64,000 nt of DNA from Neoaquamicrobium sediminum. Lineage in GTDB: Bacteria > Pseudomonadota > Alphaproteobacteria > Rhizobiales > Rhizobiaceae. The notes beneath the pieces were generated by a model. The model had not been told where the DNA came from and made no database searches. It saw only the letters and a program-made list of their open reading frames with translations. This document shows positions 56,920-64,000 of this stretch, one piece after another. The stretch lies in contig NZ_JABETK010000002.1 of assembly GCF_013240295.1 (NCBI RefSeq), positions 744,001 through 808,000 of the forward strand. Direction: 5' to 3'. The position numbers and the translations under genes are program-made. How positions within the stretch are numbered: position 1 is the stretch's first letter; each line of letters opens with the position of its first letter.

Positions 56920-59232
56920 TTAGGCTGTCGCCGTCTCCGCTTTGGAACTTGCCTCGACGATTGCCAACGCAGTCATGTTCACGACGCCGCGCGAAGTGAC
57001 CGACGGCGTGAGGATGTGCGCCGGCCGTGCTGTGCCGAGCAATATCGGCCCGACATGCAGCGCATCCATCATCGTCTTCACCGTGGTAAGCGCGATATTG
57101 GCCGCATCGAGGCTCGGGAAGACCAGCAGATTGGCTTCGTCCTTCAGTGACGAATGCGGATAGACGCGCTGGCGCAGCACCGCCGAGAGGGCCGAATCGC
57201 CATGCATCTCTCCGTCTGCCTCGAGGTCAGGCGCGGTCTTTCTCAGGATAGCCGCCGCTTCGCGCATTTTCAGTGCGCTCGCTGAGTCGCGTGAGCCGAA
57301 ATTCGAGTGGGACAGCAGCGCGGCCTTCGGTGTGAGCCCGAACCGGCGGATTTCTTCCGATGCAAGGATCGTCATCTCGGCGATCTCCTGCGCGGAGGGA
57401 TCGACGGAGACGTAGGTGTCGGTGAAGAAGGTGACACCGCGCTGCGAGATCAGCATCGAGAGCGCCGACAGGTCGCGCACATCCGCCCGCCGGCCGATGA
57501 TGAGGTCGACATTGCGCAGGTGACGCTCGAACCGGCCTTCAAGGCCGCAGATCATTGCGTCCGCCTCGTCGCGCATCATGGAAAGCGCGGCGATCACCGT
57601 ATTGTTGGTGCGCACCATGGTGCGCGCCGCTTCCTGGGTCACGCCACGGCGACCGCCGAGTCGGATCAGCAGGTCGACATAGTCGCGGTAGCGCGGATCG
57701 TCTTCCGGATTGACGATCTCGAAATCGGTGCCGGGCCTGATCTTGAGGCCGTAACGCCGCAGGCGCACGTCGATGACATGCGGCCGGCCGATCAGGATCG
57801 GCTTGGCGATGCCTTCCTCCAACACCACTTGCGCGGCCCGCAGCACGCGCTCGTCCTCGCCATCGGCATAGACGACTCGCTTCGAGGTCGCGGCTCGCGC
57901 TGCCGAAAAGACCGGCTTCATGACGAGGCCGGACCGGAACACGAAGCGCGTCAGCCGGTCGATATAGACGGTCATGTCCTCGATGGGGCGGGTGGCGACG
58001 CCGGTCTTGCAGGCCGCTTCCGCGACGGCCGGCGCTATGCGCAGGATCAGGCGCGGATCGAACGGCGAGGGGATCAGGAAATCTGGCCCGAAGATCGGGG
58101 TCTCGCCGGAATAGGCGCGCGCCGCGACGTCTGACGGCTCCTCACGGGCAAGTCCTGCAATGGCGCGCACGGCGGCCATCTTCATTTCCTCGTTGATCGC
58201 GGTCGCGCCGACATCGAGCGCACCCCGGAAGATGTAGGGGAAGCACAGCACGTTGTTGACCTGGTTCGGGAAATCCGAACGGCCGGTGCAGATCATCGCG
58301 TCGGGTCGCGCCTCGCGCGCAACCTCCGGCATGATTTCGGGAACGGGGTTTGCCAGCGCCAGGATCAGCGGCTTTTCCGCCATCTCCTTCAGCAGTTCCG
58401 GCTTGAGCACACCCGCCGCCGAAAGCCCCAGGAACACGTCGGCGCCGCCGATCACATCGGCAAGCTCCCGCGCCGGCGTGTCCTTGACATACGGGTCCTT
58501 CCACCGGTCCATCTCGTCGACGCGACCCTTGTAGGCGACGCCGAACCGGTCCGTGACCCAGATGTTTTCGTGCTTCGCGCCCAGCGAGACCAGCAGGTTG
58601 AGGCAGGCAAGGGCGGCAGCGCCCGCGCCCGAGGTCACGATTTTTGCGTCCTCTATCGACTTGCCTGCCAGCTCCAGCCCGTTGAGCACGGCTGCGGCAA
58701 CGATGATCGCCGTTCCATGCTGGTCGTCGTGGAAGACCGGGATCTTCATCCGCGCCTTGAGTTGCTCTTCCACCTCGAAGCATTCGGGCGCCTTGATGTC
58801 CTCGAGATTGACGCCGCCGAAGGTGGGTTCGAGCGCGGCCACGGTCTCGACCATGCGCTCGATCTCGGGCGCGTCCATTTCGATGTCGAACACGTCGATG
58901 CCGGCGAACTTCTTGAACAGCACCGCCTTGCCTTCCATCACCGGCTTGGAGGCGAGCGCGCCGATGTTGCCGAGACCCAGCACGGCGGTGCCGTTGGAAA
59001 TCACCGCGACGAGGTTGGCGCGCGCCGTGTAGTGGGCGGCGGTCGACGGATCGTCGCGGATGGCGAGGCAGGGTGCGGCGACGCCAGGAGAATAGGCCAA
59101 CGCAAGGTCGCGCTGGTTTCCCAGCGGCTTGGTGGCCTGAATCTCCAGCTTACCCGGTGCCGGATAGCGGTGGTAAAACAGGGCGCTTTCGTCGAGATCG
59201 GAAGGCGCTTTCGCGGGATCCGGCGCGTTCAT
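56920..59232 (-). CDS. NADP-dependent malic enzyme, PTA-fused
   Basis: 770-residue malic enzyme of the MaeB/TME type, decarboxylating malate to pyruvate. The malic domain has [38 protein letters not shown] and [20 protein letters not shown]. The Rossmann domain has [16 protein letters not shown] and [15 protein letters not shown]-terminal phosphotransacetylase-like domain (about 430-770) is present, as usual for this family, though it has no known PTA activity. It is the last gene of a three-gene minus-strand run with the FAH and SDR genes (gaps of 27 and 39 bases). Confidence 0.95.
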   Translation of the reverse strand: MNAPDPAKAPSDLDESALFYHRYPAPGKLEIQATKPLGNQRDLALAYSPGVAAPCLAIRDDPSTAAHYTARANLVAVISNGTAVLGLGNIGALASKPVMEGKAVLFKKFAGIDVFDIEMDAPEIERMVETVAALEPTFGGVNLEDIKAPECFEVEEQLKARMKIPVFHDDQHGTAIIVAAAVLNGLELAGKSIEDAKIVTSGAGAAALACLNLLVSLGAKHENIWVTDRFGVAYKGRVDEMDRWKDPYVKDTPARELADVIGGADVFLGLSAAGVLKPELLKEMAEKPLILALANPVPEIMPEVAREARPDAMICTGRSDFPNQVNNVLCFPYIFRGALDVGATAINEEMKMAAVRAIAGLAREEPSDVAARAYSGETPIFGPDFLIPSPFDPRLILRIAPAVAEAACKTGVATRPIEDMTVYIDRLTRFVFRSGLVMKPVFSAARAATSKRVVYADGEDERVLRAAQVVLEEGIAKPILIGRPHVIDVRLRRYGLKIRPGTDFEIVNPEDDPRYRDYVDLLIRLGGRRGVTQEAARTMVRTNNTVIAALSMMRDEADAMICGLEGRFERHLRNVDLIIGRRADVRDLSALSMLISQRGVTFFTDTYVSVDPSAQEIAEMTILASEEIRRFGLTPKAALLSHSNFGSRDSASALKMREAAAILRKTAPDLEADGEMHGDSALSAVLRQRVYPHSSLKDEANLLVFPSLDAANIALTTVKTMMDALHVGPILLGTARPAHILTPSVTSRGVVNMTALAIVEASSKAETATA

Positions 59233-59259
59233 GTTGGCATCGCCTCCTGTGTCGTCGCG

Positions 59260-60102
59260 TCAGCGCGCGACGACGGTCTGTTTCTGTTCGCCAAGCCCGG
59301 CAACGCCGAGATGCATGGTGTCGCCTGCCTTCAGGAAGCGCGGCGGCTTCATCCCGAGGCCGACGCCGGGAGGCGTGCCGGTGGTGATGACGTCGCCCGG
59401 CTCCAGCACCATGAACTGCGACAGGTAGGACACGATGTGCGCCACGCCGAAGATCATCGTCTTCGTGCTGCCGGTCTGGCAGCGCTCGCCGTTGACATCA
59501 AGGAACATGTCGAGGTTCTGTGGATCGGCGATCTCGTCGCGGGTGGCGATCCACGGTCCGAGCGGCCCGAATGTGGGCGCGCTCTTGCCCTTCATCCACT
59601 GTCCGCCGCGCTCGGCCTGGTATTCGCGCTCCGAAACGTCGTTGCAGAGCGCGTAGCCGAGAACGTAGTCGAGCGCGTCCTTTTCCTCGACATAGTCGGC
59701 GCGCTTGCCGATCACGATCGCAAGCTCGACCTCCCAGTCGAGTTTCTGGGAGCCGCGTGGCATCAGCACGTCGTCATTGGGGCCGCAGAGGCTGTTTGGC
59801 GCCTTGGAAAACACGATCGGCTCGGAAGGGATCGCAGCACCCGTTTCGGCGGCGTGGTCCGCGTAGTTGAGCCCAATCGCGATGAAGTGACCAATGCGGG
59901 AGACCGGCGAGCCGATACGGACGCCCTCGGGCGCGGCCGGCAGAGAGCCCAGATCGGCCGAGGCGAGCTTGTCGAGAAGTTCGGGCGAGAGGGTCTCGGG
60001 GCCGTAGTCGCCAACGATCGACGAAACGTCGCGGATGGTGCCGGCAGCATCGATGAGACCTGGCTTTTCGTTGCCCTTGTCGCCAAAACGAATGAGTTTC
60101 AA
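59260..60102 (-). CDS. Fumarylacetoacetate hydrolase family protein
   Basis: 280-residue FAH-fold protein. IGLNYADHAAETGAAIPSEP is the active-site segment near residue 76. DWEVELAIVIGKRADYVEE provides metal-binding acids near 122, and GTPPGVGLGMKPPRFLKAGD the late loop. Close relatives include 2,4-diketo-3-deoxy-L-fuconate hydrolases and ureidoglycolate lyases; the actual keto-acid is unknown. It lies between the SDR and malic-enzyme genes, consistent with a sugar-acid breakdown unit feeding pyruvate. Confidence 0.9.
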   Translation of the reverse strand: MKLIRFGDKGNEKPGLIDAAGTIRDVSSIVGDYGPETLSPELLDKLASADLGSLPAAPEGVRIGSPVSRIGHFIAIGLNYADHAAETGAAIPSEPIVFSKAPNSLCGPNDDVLMPRGSQKLDWEVELAIVIGKRADYVEEKDALDYVLGYALCNDVSEREYQAERGGQWMKGKSAPTFGPLGPWIATRDEIADPQNLDMFLDVNGERCQTGSTKTMIFGVAHIVSYLSQFMVLEPGDVITTGTPPGVGLGMKPPRFLKAGDTMHLGVAGLGEQKQTVVAR

Positions 60103-60141
60103 TGGATTATCCTCTTCACTTCGATAAATAGGGAAAGTCGA

Positions 60142-60921
60142 TCAGAAGGCGCTTGGATAGTTGCCGCCGTCAAGGATCAGGCTCTGGCCGGTGATGTAGC
60201 CGGCATGCACCGAGCACAGGAATGCGCAGGCCTGGCCGAATTCCTCCGGCGTGCCAAGCCGGCCGGCCGGAATGTCGGCGGCCTGGCGGCTGGCCTGTTC
60301 CTCGAAGCTGGTTCCGGCCTTCTTGGCGGCGAATTCGATGCTGCCGCGGATGCGGTCTGTGTCGAACTTGCCGGGCAGGATGTGGTTGATGGTGACGTTC
60401 TTCGCCGCGACGGTGCGGGCGACGCCGGCGAGAAACGCGGTCAGGCCCGCCCGCGCACCGGACGACAGGTCGAGCCCCGGGATCGGCTGGTAGACCGACA
60501 GCGACGTGATGTTGACGATGCGGCCGAACCCGCGCTCGGCCATGCCGTCGATGACGGCCTGGATAAGCTCGATCGGCGTGATCATGTTGTTGGTCACGCC
60601 GTCCATCATCGCCTGATGCGTCAACTCGCGGAAATCGCGAAAGGGCGGGCCGCCATTGTTGTTGACCAGGATGTCCGGGCTTGGGCAGGCCGCCAGCAGC
60701 GCCGCGCGCACCTTCTGGTCGGCGACGTCGCCGGCAATCTCGATCACGTCGACGCCGTACTTTTCCCTGATATCGCTGGCTGTTGCCGCCAGCACCGCGC
60801 TGTCGCGACCGTTGACGACGACGTCGCAGCCGGCTTCCGCCAGTGCCATCGCGCACCCGCGCCCCAGGCCGCGGCTGGACGCGCACACGATTGCCTTGTT
60901 TCCGCGAAGTCCAAGATCCAT
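60142..60921 (-). CDS. Atypical SDR-family protein lacking the catalytic Tyr/Lys pair
   Basis: 259-residue Rossmann-fold protein: ASSRGLGRGCAMALAEAGCD is the cofactor loop and LVNNNGGPPFRDF the NNAG-type motif in its NNNGGPP variant. Ser140 (NITSLSV) is present, but where Tyr-x3-Lys is expected the sequence reads S153-SGA-R157. This variant (SxxxR) is known in a subgroup of SDRs, so it is a genuine family feature rather than damage. GGGAGGAG just before the ATG fixes the start at 60921. Probably reduces or isomerises a keto-compound in the FAH/malic-enzyme unit. Confidence 0.88.
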   Translation of the reverse strand: MDLGLRGNKAIVCASSRGLGRGCAMALAEAGCDVVVNGRDSAVLAATASDIREKYGVDVIEIAGDVADQKVRAALLAACPSPDILVNNNGGPPFRDFRELTHQAMMDGVTNNMITPIELIQAVIDGMAERGFGRIVNITSLSVYQPIPGLDLSSGARAGLTAFLAGVARTVAAKNVTINHILPGKFDTDRIRGSIEFAAKKAGTSFEEQASRQAADIPAGRLGTPEEFGQACAFLCSVHAGYITGQSLILDGGNYPSAF

Positions 60922-61414
60922 GCGCTCCTCCCATTCAATACGGCCGGCAACCGGGCCGGGCACCATTCCGTCTAGCCCCGCGCGGCATGATGCACAACCG
61001 TCATCATGCCATGCCATGAAGGGATCGGCCGATGCGCACGGGGTGCGTTTCGCGCCACGCCACACAAACGCCGGCAACGCGCCAAAGTACCGACCGCCTG
61101 CCATGCAGATATCCGCAGCCATGAAACACGATCATCCACGGAATCAGGGCTGCATGGAAATCGAGATGGACTGGTCGAACACTACCGGCTGCCGCACGCA
61201 TGCTGCCGAAGCGGGCAGGGCACTTTTGCCGGCCGGCATGCGGCATGCGGTGAGGATGGGCACCGTCGATGTACCTTATCTCGGAACGCAACAGTCCAAG
61301 GCCAATGCGGCTGAACGCTACGCAAGACGCGCCGGGATTTTTCGCTGACTCAGTATCGGGGATGGAGCACGGGTGCTAACCTGCCTGCACTCCCAGCCGG
61401 ATTCTTCTCCGCAT
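60922..61414. other. Intergenic region between SDR and MFS genes
   Basis: 493 bases with divergent transcription. The only candidate gene is the small plus-strand ORF at 61154-61348 described separately. No terminator, palindrome or repeat stands out to me. Confidence 0.5.
61154..61348 (+). CDS. Hypothetical 64-residue protein
   Basis: Small ORF starting MEIEMDWSNTTGCRTHAAEAG and ending RYARRAGIFR. It is the only open frame with balanced composition in this gap, but there is no good Shine-Dalgarno (AGGGCTGC before it) and no recognisable family. It ends 66 bases before the MFS gene. It may be a chance frame. Confidence 0.3.
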   Translation: MEIEMDWSNTTGCRTHAAEAGRALLPAGMRHAVRMGTVDVPYLGTQQSKANAAERYARRAGIFR

Positions 61415-62610
61415 ATGTCGCTGCCGCCCCTTACGCCGGACCAGTCGGTCAAGCCGCCTCGCTTCGAATTGCGCCTGTCGCTGCTCTACGCGGCCATTTT
61501 CCTGCCGATGGGCATCCACCTGCCATATTTCCCGCTCTGGCTGGAACATGTCGGCTTCGGCGCAAGGGAGATCGGCATCGTGCTGGCCGCACCGATGTTC
61601 CTGCGGGTCGTCACCACCCTGTTGATCACGGCGTCGGCCGACCGCGCACGCGATCGGGCGAATGTGTTGCTGGTGCTTTCGGTTTCAACGCTCGTGCTGT
61701 CGTTCGGCTATTTCCTGCCGCCCGGCTATCTGTTGATCCTGGGTGTCTCACTGGCGCTGGCCGTCGTGTGGACCCCGCATGCGCCGATAGCCGATCGCTG
61801 GCGCTTTCGGGTGTGCGGCGCTTCGGCAGCGACTATTCGAGGATGCGCATCTGGGGTTCGACGGCGTTTCTGGTCGCGAACTTTGGTGGAGGCTTCCTGC
61901 TGTCGTTCACCGGCATCGGCGCCGTGCCTCTGTTGATTTCCGTCGGGATGGCGACGGTGGTCGCCGCCTCGCTGGTCGTGCCTCGGCTCGGCCGTCCGCG
62001 CAAGGCATCGCCACTGTCCGCCACCGAGTTGCAGGAGGGCGCGCCGTCTTTGCTGAGGCCGGCCTTTCTCTATTTCGTCGGCGGGTGCGGGCTGGTGGTG
62101 GCCAGCCACGGCTTTCTCTACGCGTTCAGCTCGATCTACTGGCAGTCGCTCGGCATCAGCGGCGGCGTCATCGGGCTCCTTTGGTCGTGGAGCGTCGTCG
62201 CGGAAGTCGGCATGTTCGCGATCTTCACGCGATTGTTCGGCCGCACCCCGGCATGGCGGCTGGTGGCTCTGGCAGGTTTGGCCGCTTTCTTGCGGTGGGT
62301 CGCGTTCCCGCTGATCTGGCCGGCGGGCTTGGGGATTGCCGGCTTCTTCGCGGTGCAGACGCTGCATGCGCTGTCGACCGGCCTGATCCTGATCGGCCTG
62401 CAGAAGATGATCGCCGAGACCGTGCCCGAGGATCGCACCGGCGCGGCGCAGGGCATCGCCTTCTTCGCCAACGGTGTCTCAATGGCGGCGGTGACGCTCG
62501 GGTCCGGCCAGCTCTATGCGGCGCTAGGCGTGAACGGCTTCTATGTGATGGCGGTCATCGCGCTGGCGGCAGTCGGTCTCGTGCTGCGCGGCAGCCGGCT
62601 AACCCCATAA
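61415..62610 (+). CDS. MFS transporter (PhpC/HcaT-like), frameshifted once
   Basis: 398 residues after repair. FELRLSLLYAAIFLPMGIHLPYFPLWLEHVG is the typical opening (residues ~14-45). The frame breaks at GCCGATCGCTGG near 61795; one added T gives A-D-S-L-A-L-S-G-V-R-R-F-G, and the rest reads RMRIWGSTAFLVANFGGGFL with six further helices. It belongs to the MFS_1-like group containing phenylpropionate-permease-type carriers; substrate unknown. The start may instead be GTG 61373, which has GGAG 5 bases upstream, adding 14 residues. Confidence 0.85.
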
Positions 62611-63582
62611 AGCGGGCTCCGGCGGCGCTACTTGCGACCCATCATAGGCGAGAGGCGTTTCCCGGTCGCGCGCCAGCAGCAGCGGACCGTCCAGATCGAC
62701 GAAGTCGGCATCTTGAGCCACCAGCAGTGCCGGCGCCATCGCCAGCGACGTGCCGACCATGCAGCCCACCATGACGCCGAAACCCAATTCACGCGCGCGG
62801 TCGCGCAACTCCAGCGCGGCGGTGAGACCACCGGTCTTATCCAGCTTGATGTTCACCGCGTCATAGAGGCCGAGAAGCTCTTCGAGGTTTTCGGCGGTGT
62901 GGACGCTCTCGTCGGCGCAGATCGGCACGGGATGTGGAATGCGGCGAAGGATCTCGTCCTGCCCGGCTGGCAGTGGCTGTTCGATCAGCGCTATGCGATG
63001 CCGCGCCGCCGTCAGCATATGCTTGACGATGTCGGTCTCGCTCCACCCCTCATTGGCGTCGAGAATGATCCGACTGCGCGGCGCGGCCTCCGCAACCGCT
63101 GCGATCCGCGAAGTGTCGTCGGAGGTTCCGACCTTGACCTTGAGCAGCGACCGATGCGCGTGTTCACGCGCCTGGGCCGCCATCGCATCCGGCTCGCCGA
63201 GCGAAATCGTGTAGGCCGTCGTCAGGGCTTCGGGAGCGGTTGCGCTGAGACGCTCATGCGCACGTTTGCCATCGGATTTTGCCTCGAGGTCCCACAGGGC
63301 GCAATCGATCGCGTTGCGCGCGGCTCCCGCTTTCATCTTCGCCTTGAGTTCCTCGCGCGACATGCCGTCCGCGATCGCGCCGCGCATTGCTTCGATCTGG
63401 CCGAGCACACTTTCGATCGTTTCGCCGTAACGTGCATAGGGAACGCATTCGCCGCGCCCGGCGTTATTCCCCTCGCGGATCGTGCAGGTCACGACCGCGG
63501 CTTCAGTCTTGGATCCGCGCGAGATGGTGAATGCGGCCGCCAGGGGGAATCGCTCGGCTTCGACAAAAAGGTCACGCTTCAT
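62599..63582 (-). CDS. Dipeptide epimerase (L-Ala-D/L-Glu epimerase type)
   Basis: 327-residue enolase-superfamily enzyme. The two catalytic lysines are K150 (in LLKVKVG) and K248 (in IKLDKTGG). Metal ligands D175 (LDANEGW), E201 (EQPL) and D224 (ADES) are intact. The family interconverts L-Ala-D-Glu and L-Ala-L-Glu from recycled peptidoglycan; specificity is family inference. It converges on the MFS gene with a 12-base overlap at their ends. A role in murein recycling would fit beside an L,D-transpeptidase elsewhere in the window, but there is no direct link. Confidence 0.93.
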   Translation of the reverse strand: MKRDLFVEAERFPLAAAFTISRGSKTEAAVVTCTIREGNNAGRGECVPYARYGETIESVLGQIEAMRGAIADGMSREELKAKMKAGAARNAIDCALWDLEAKSDGKRAHERLSATAPEALTTAYTISLGEPDAMAAQAREHAHRSLLKVKVGTSDDTSRIAAVAEAAPRSRIILDANEGWSETDIVKHMLTAARHRIALIEQPLPAGQDEILRRIPHPVPICADESVHTAENLEELLGLYDAVNIKLDKTGGLTAALELRDRARELGFGVMVGCMVGTSLAMAPALLVAQDADFVDLDGPLLLARDRETPLAYDGSQVAPPEPALWG

Positions 63583-63648
63583 GAAAGAACTCCGTTTGCA
63601 GCCGGTTAGGAACCGTCACGCAAAGTGACAGGGCCGGTTCGACCGATT

Positions 63649-64000
63649 ATGACTGGCCCGATGTTGACCAAAGACGCGGACGAAGCAAGCGACAACCGGC
63701 GTGCCGGCGGCGACCAGCCGCCGCACATCGATGTGCGCGATGAGGCCGGGCGCGCCGTCTGGGCGCTGTCCGGTGTCTGGAACACGCGTTCCGTGCATCT
63801 GGTCGACGCGCAGATGCGCGAACTGGAAGCAGGCCCCGCGCGCGAGGGCGTTGTTCTCGATATTTCGGCTGTCAGCCGCATGGATACGGCAGGCGCCTGG
63901 CTGATCGAACGGCTGGCGGAAGCCCGGCGCGAGGCCGGGGCGGAGGTCGAGATCGTGGGGGCTTCGGCGGCAGCGCAAATTTTGCTTCCGGCGGTCCGCG
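63649..64000 (+). CDS. STAS-domain protein, N-terminus of MlaE-type ABC permease, 3'-truncated by window edge
   Basis: The frame runs from the ATG at 63649 to the right edge without a stop (117 codons). It encodes a STAS/anti-sigma-antagonist-like fold: VWALSGVWNTRSVHLVDAQ, GVVLDISAVSRMDTAGAWL and ERLAEARREAGAEVEIVG. In Rhizobiales this domain is commonly the N-terminal part of an MlaE-family permease for phospholipid transport; the permease part would lie outside the window. It is divergent from the epimerase gene. Confidence 0.8.
   Translation, partial: MTGPMLTKDADEASDNRRAGGDQPPHIDVRDEAGRAVWALSGVWNTRSVHLVDAQMRELEAGPAREGVVLDISAVSRMDTAGAWLIERLAEARREAGAEVEIVGASAAAQILLPAVR

Noticed and set aside
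58570-60975. 801-codon plus-strand ORF opposite malic enzyme, FAH and SDR genes
   Set aside because: All three minus-strand genes are clear family members; the long plus frame is an antisense artefact.

Overview
The window is a GC-rich stretch of an alphaproteobacterial chromosome, most likely from Rhizobiales (Hyphomicrobiales) near Mesorhizobium and other Phyllobacteriaceae. This rests on family and order recognition: nuoN-birA-ribonuclease J-mce-DUF1467-proS-lolC/E-lolD, paired PilZ and PAS proteins, DUF6074, DUF2865, a bacterial transglutaminase-like peptidase, class II DAHP synthase, the PTA-fused malic enzyme and a PleC/DivJ-type kinase. It is ordinary housekeeping chromosome. I see no integrase, transposase, phage gene, CRISPR array or known defence system.

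Layout. 1-8.3 kb: respiration, biotinylation, RNA turnover, propionyl-CoA metabolism, Pro-tRNA charging and lipoprotein export, all on +. 8.3-12.6 kb: envelope and signalling genes (transglutaminase-like peptidase, double PilZ, PAS, rhomboid, CBS, YjhX toxin homologue) with two candidate small RNAs. 13-25.4 kb: gatB, GNAT, cobT, histidine kinase, nuclease, GST, uracil-DNA glycosylase, Lrp regulator, C26 glutamine hydrolase, AlkD, and a polar amino-acid ABC operon without an ATPase. 25.5-29.4 kb: mobB and moaA flanking a joined DMT/MFS reading frame. 29.5-36 kb: PPOX flavoprotein, MarR plus alpha/beta hydrolase, class I fumarase, L,D-transpeptidase. 36-43.9 kb: tRNA-Val, gph, rpiA, DUF2059, gor, alpha/beta hydrolase, gamma-glutamylcyclotransferase, DAHP synthase, lipid kinase. 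44-50.9 kb: GFA protein, DODA dioxygenase, dgkA, DedA, DUF1003, Tag glycosylase, nadE, a ClpP paralogue, SRPBCC/ArsR pair. 51-64 kb: two MFS transporters, ABC exporter with a candidate leader peptide, gltX, DUF2865, and a malic enzyme/FAH/SDR operon. Last come a dipeptide epimerase and the start of a STAS-permease.

The most important practical point is that at least ten conserved genes carry single-base indels as given: AlkD, fumarase (two), L,D-transpeptidase, alpha/beta hydrolase, DAHP synthase, dgkA, ABC exporter, gltX, DUF2865 and an MFS gene. Several are normally essential, and the translation resumes perfectly one frame over, so consensus errors are likelier than gene decay. The DMT/MFS joined frame probably has the same cause. 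The most interesting regulatory candidates are a 19-codon leader ORF with mutually exclusive hairpins before the ABC exporter (52.34-52.53 kb), three intergenic RNA candidates with intrinsic terminators, a tandem operator before marR, and a perfect 16-bp palindrome at 40.74 kb.
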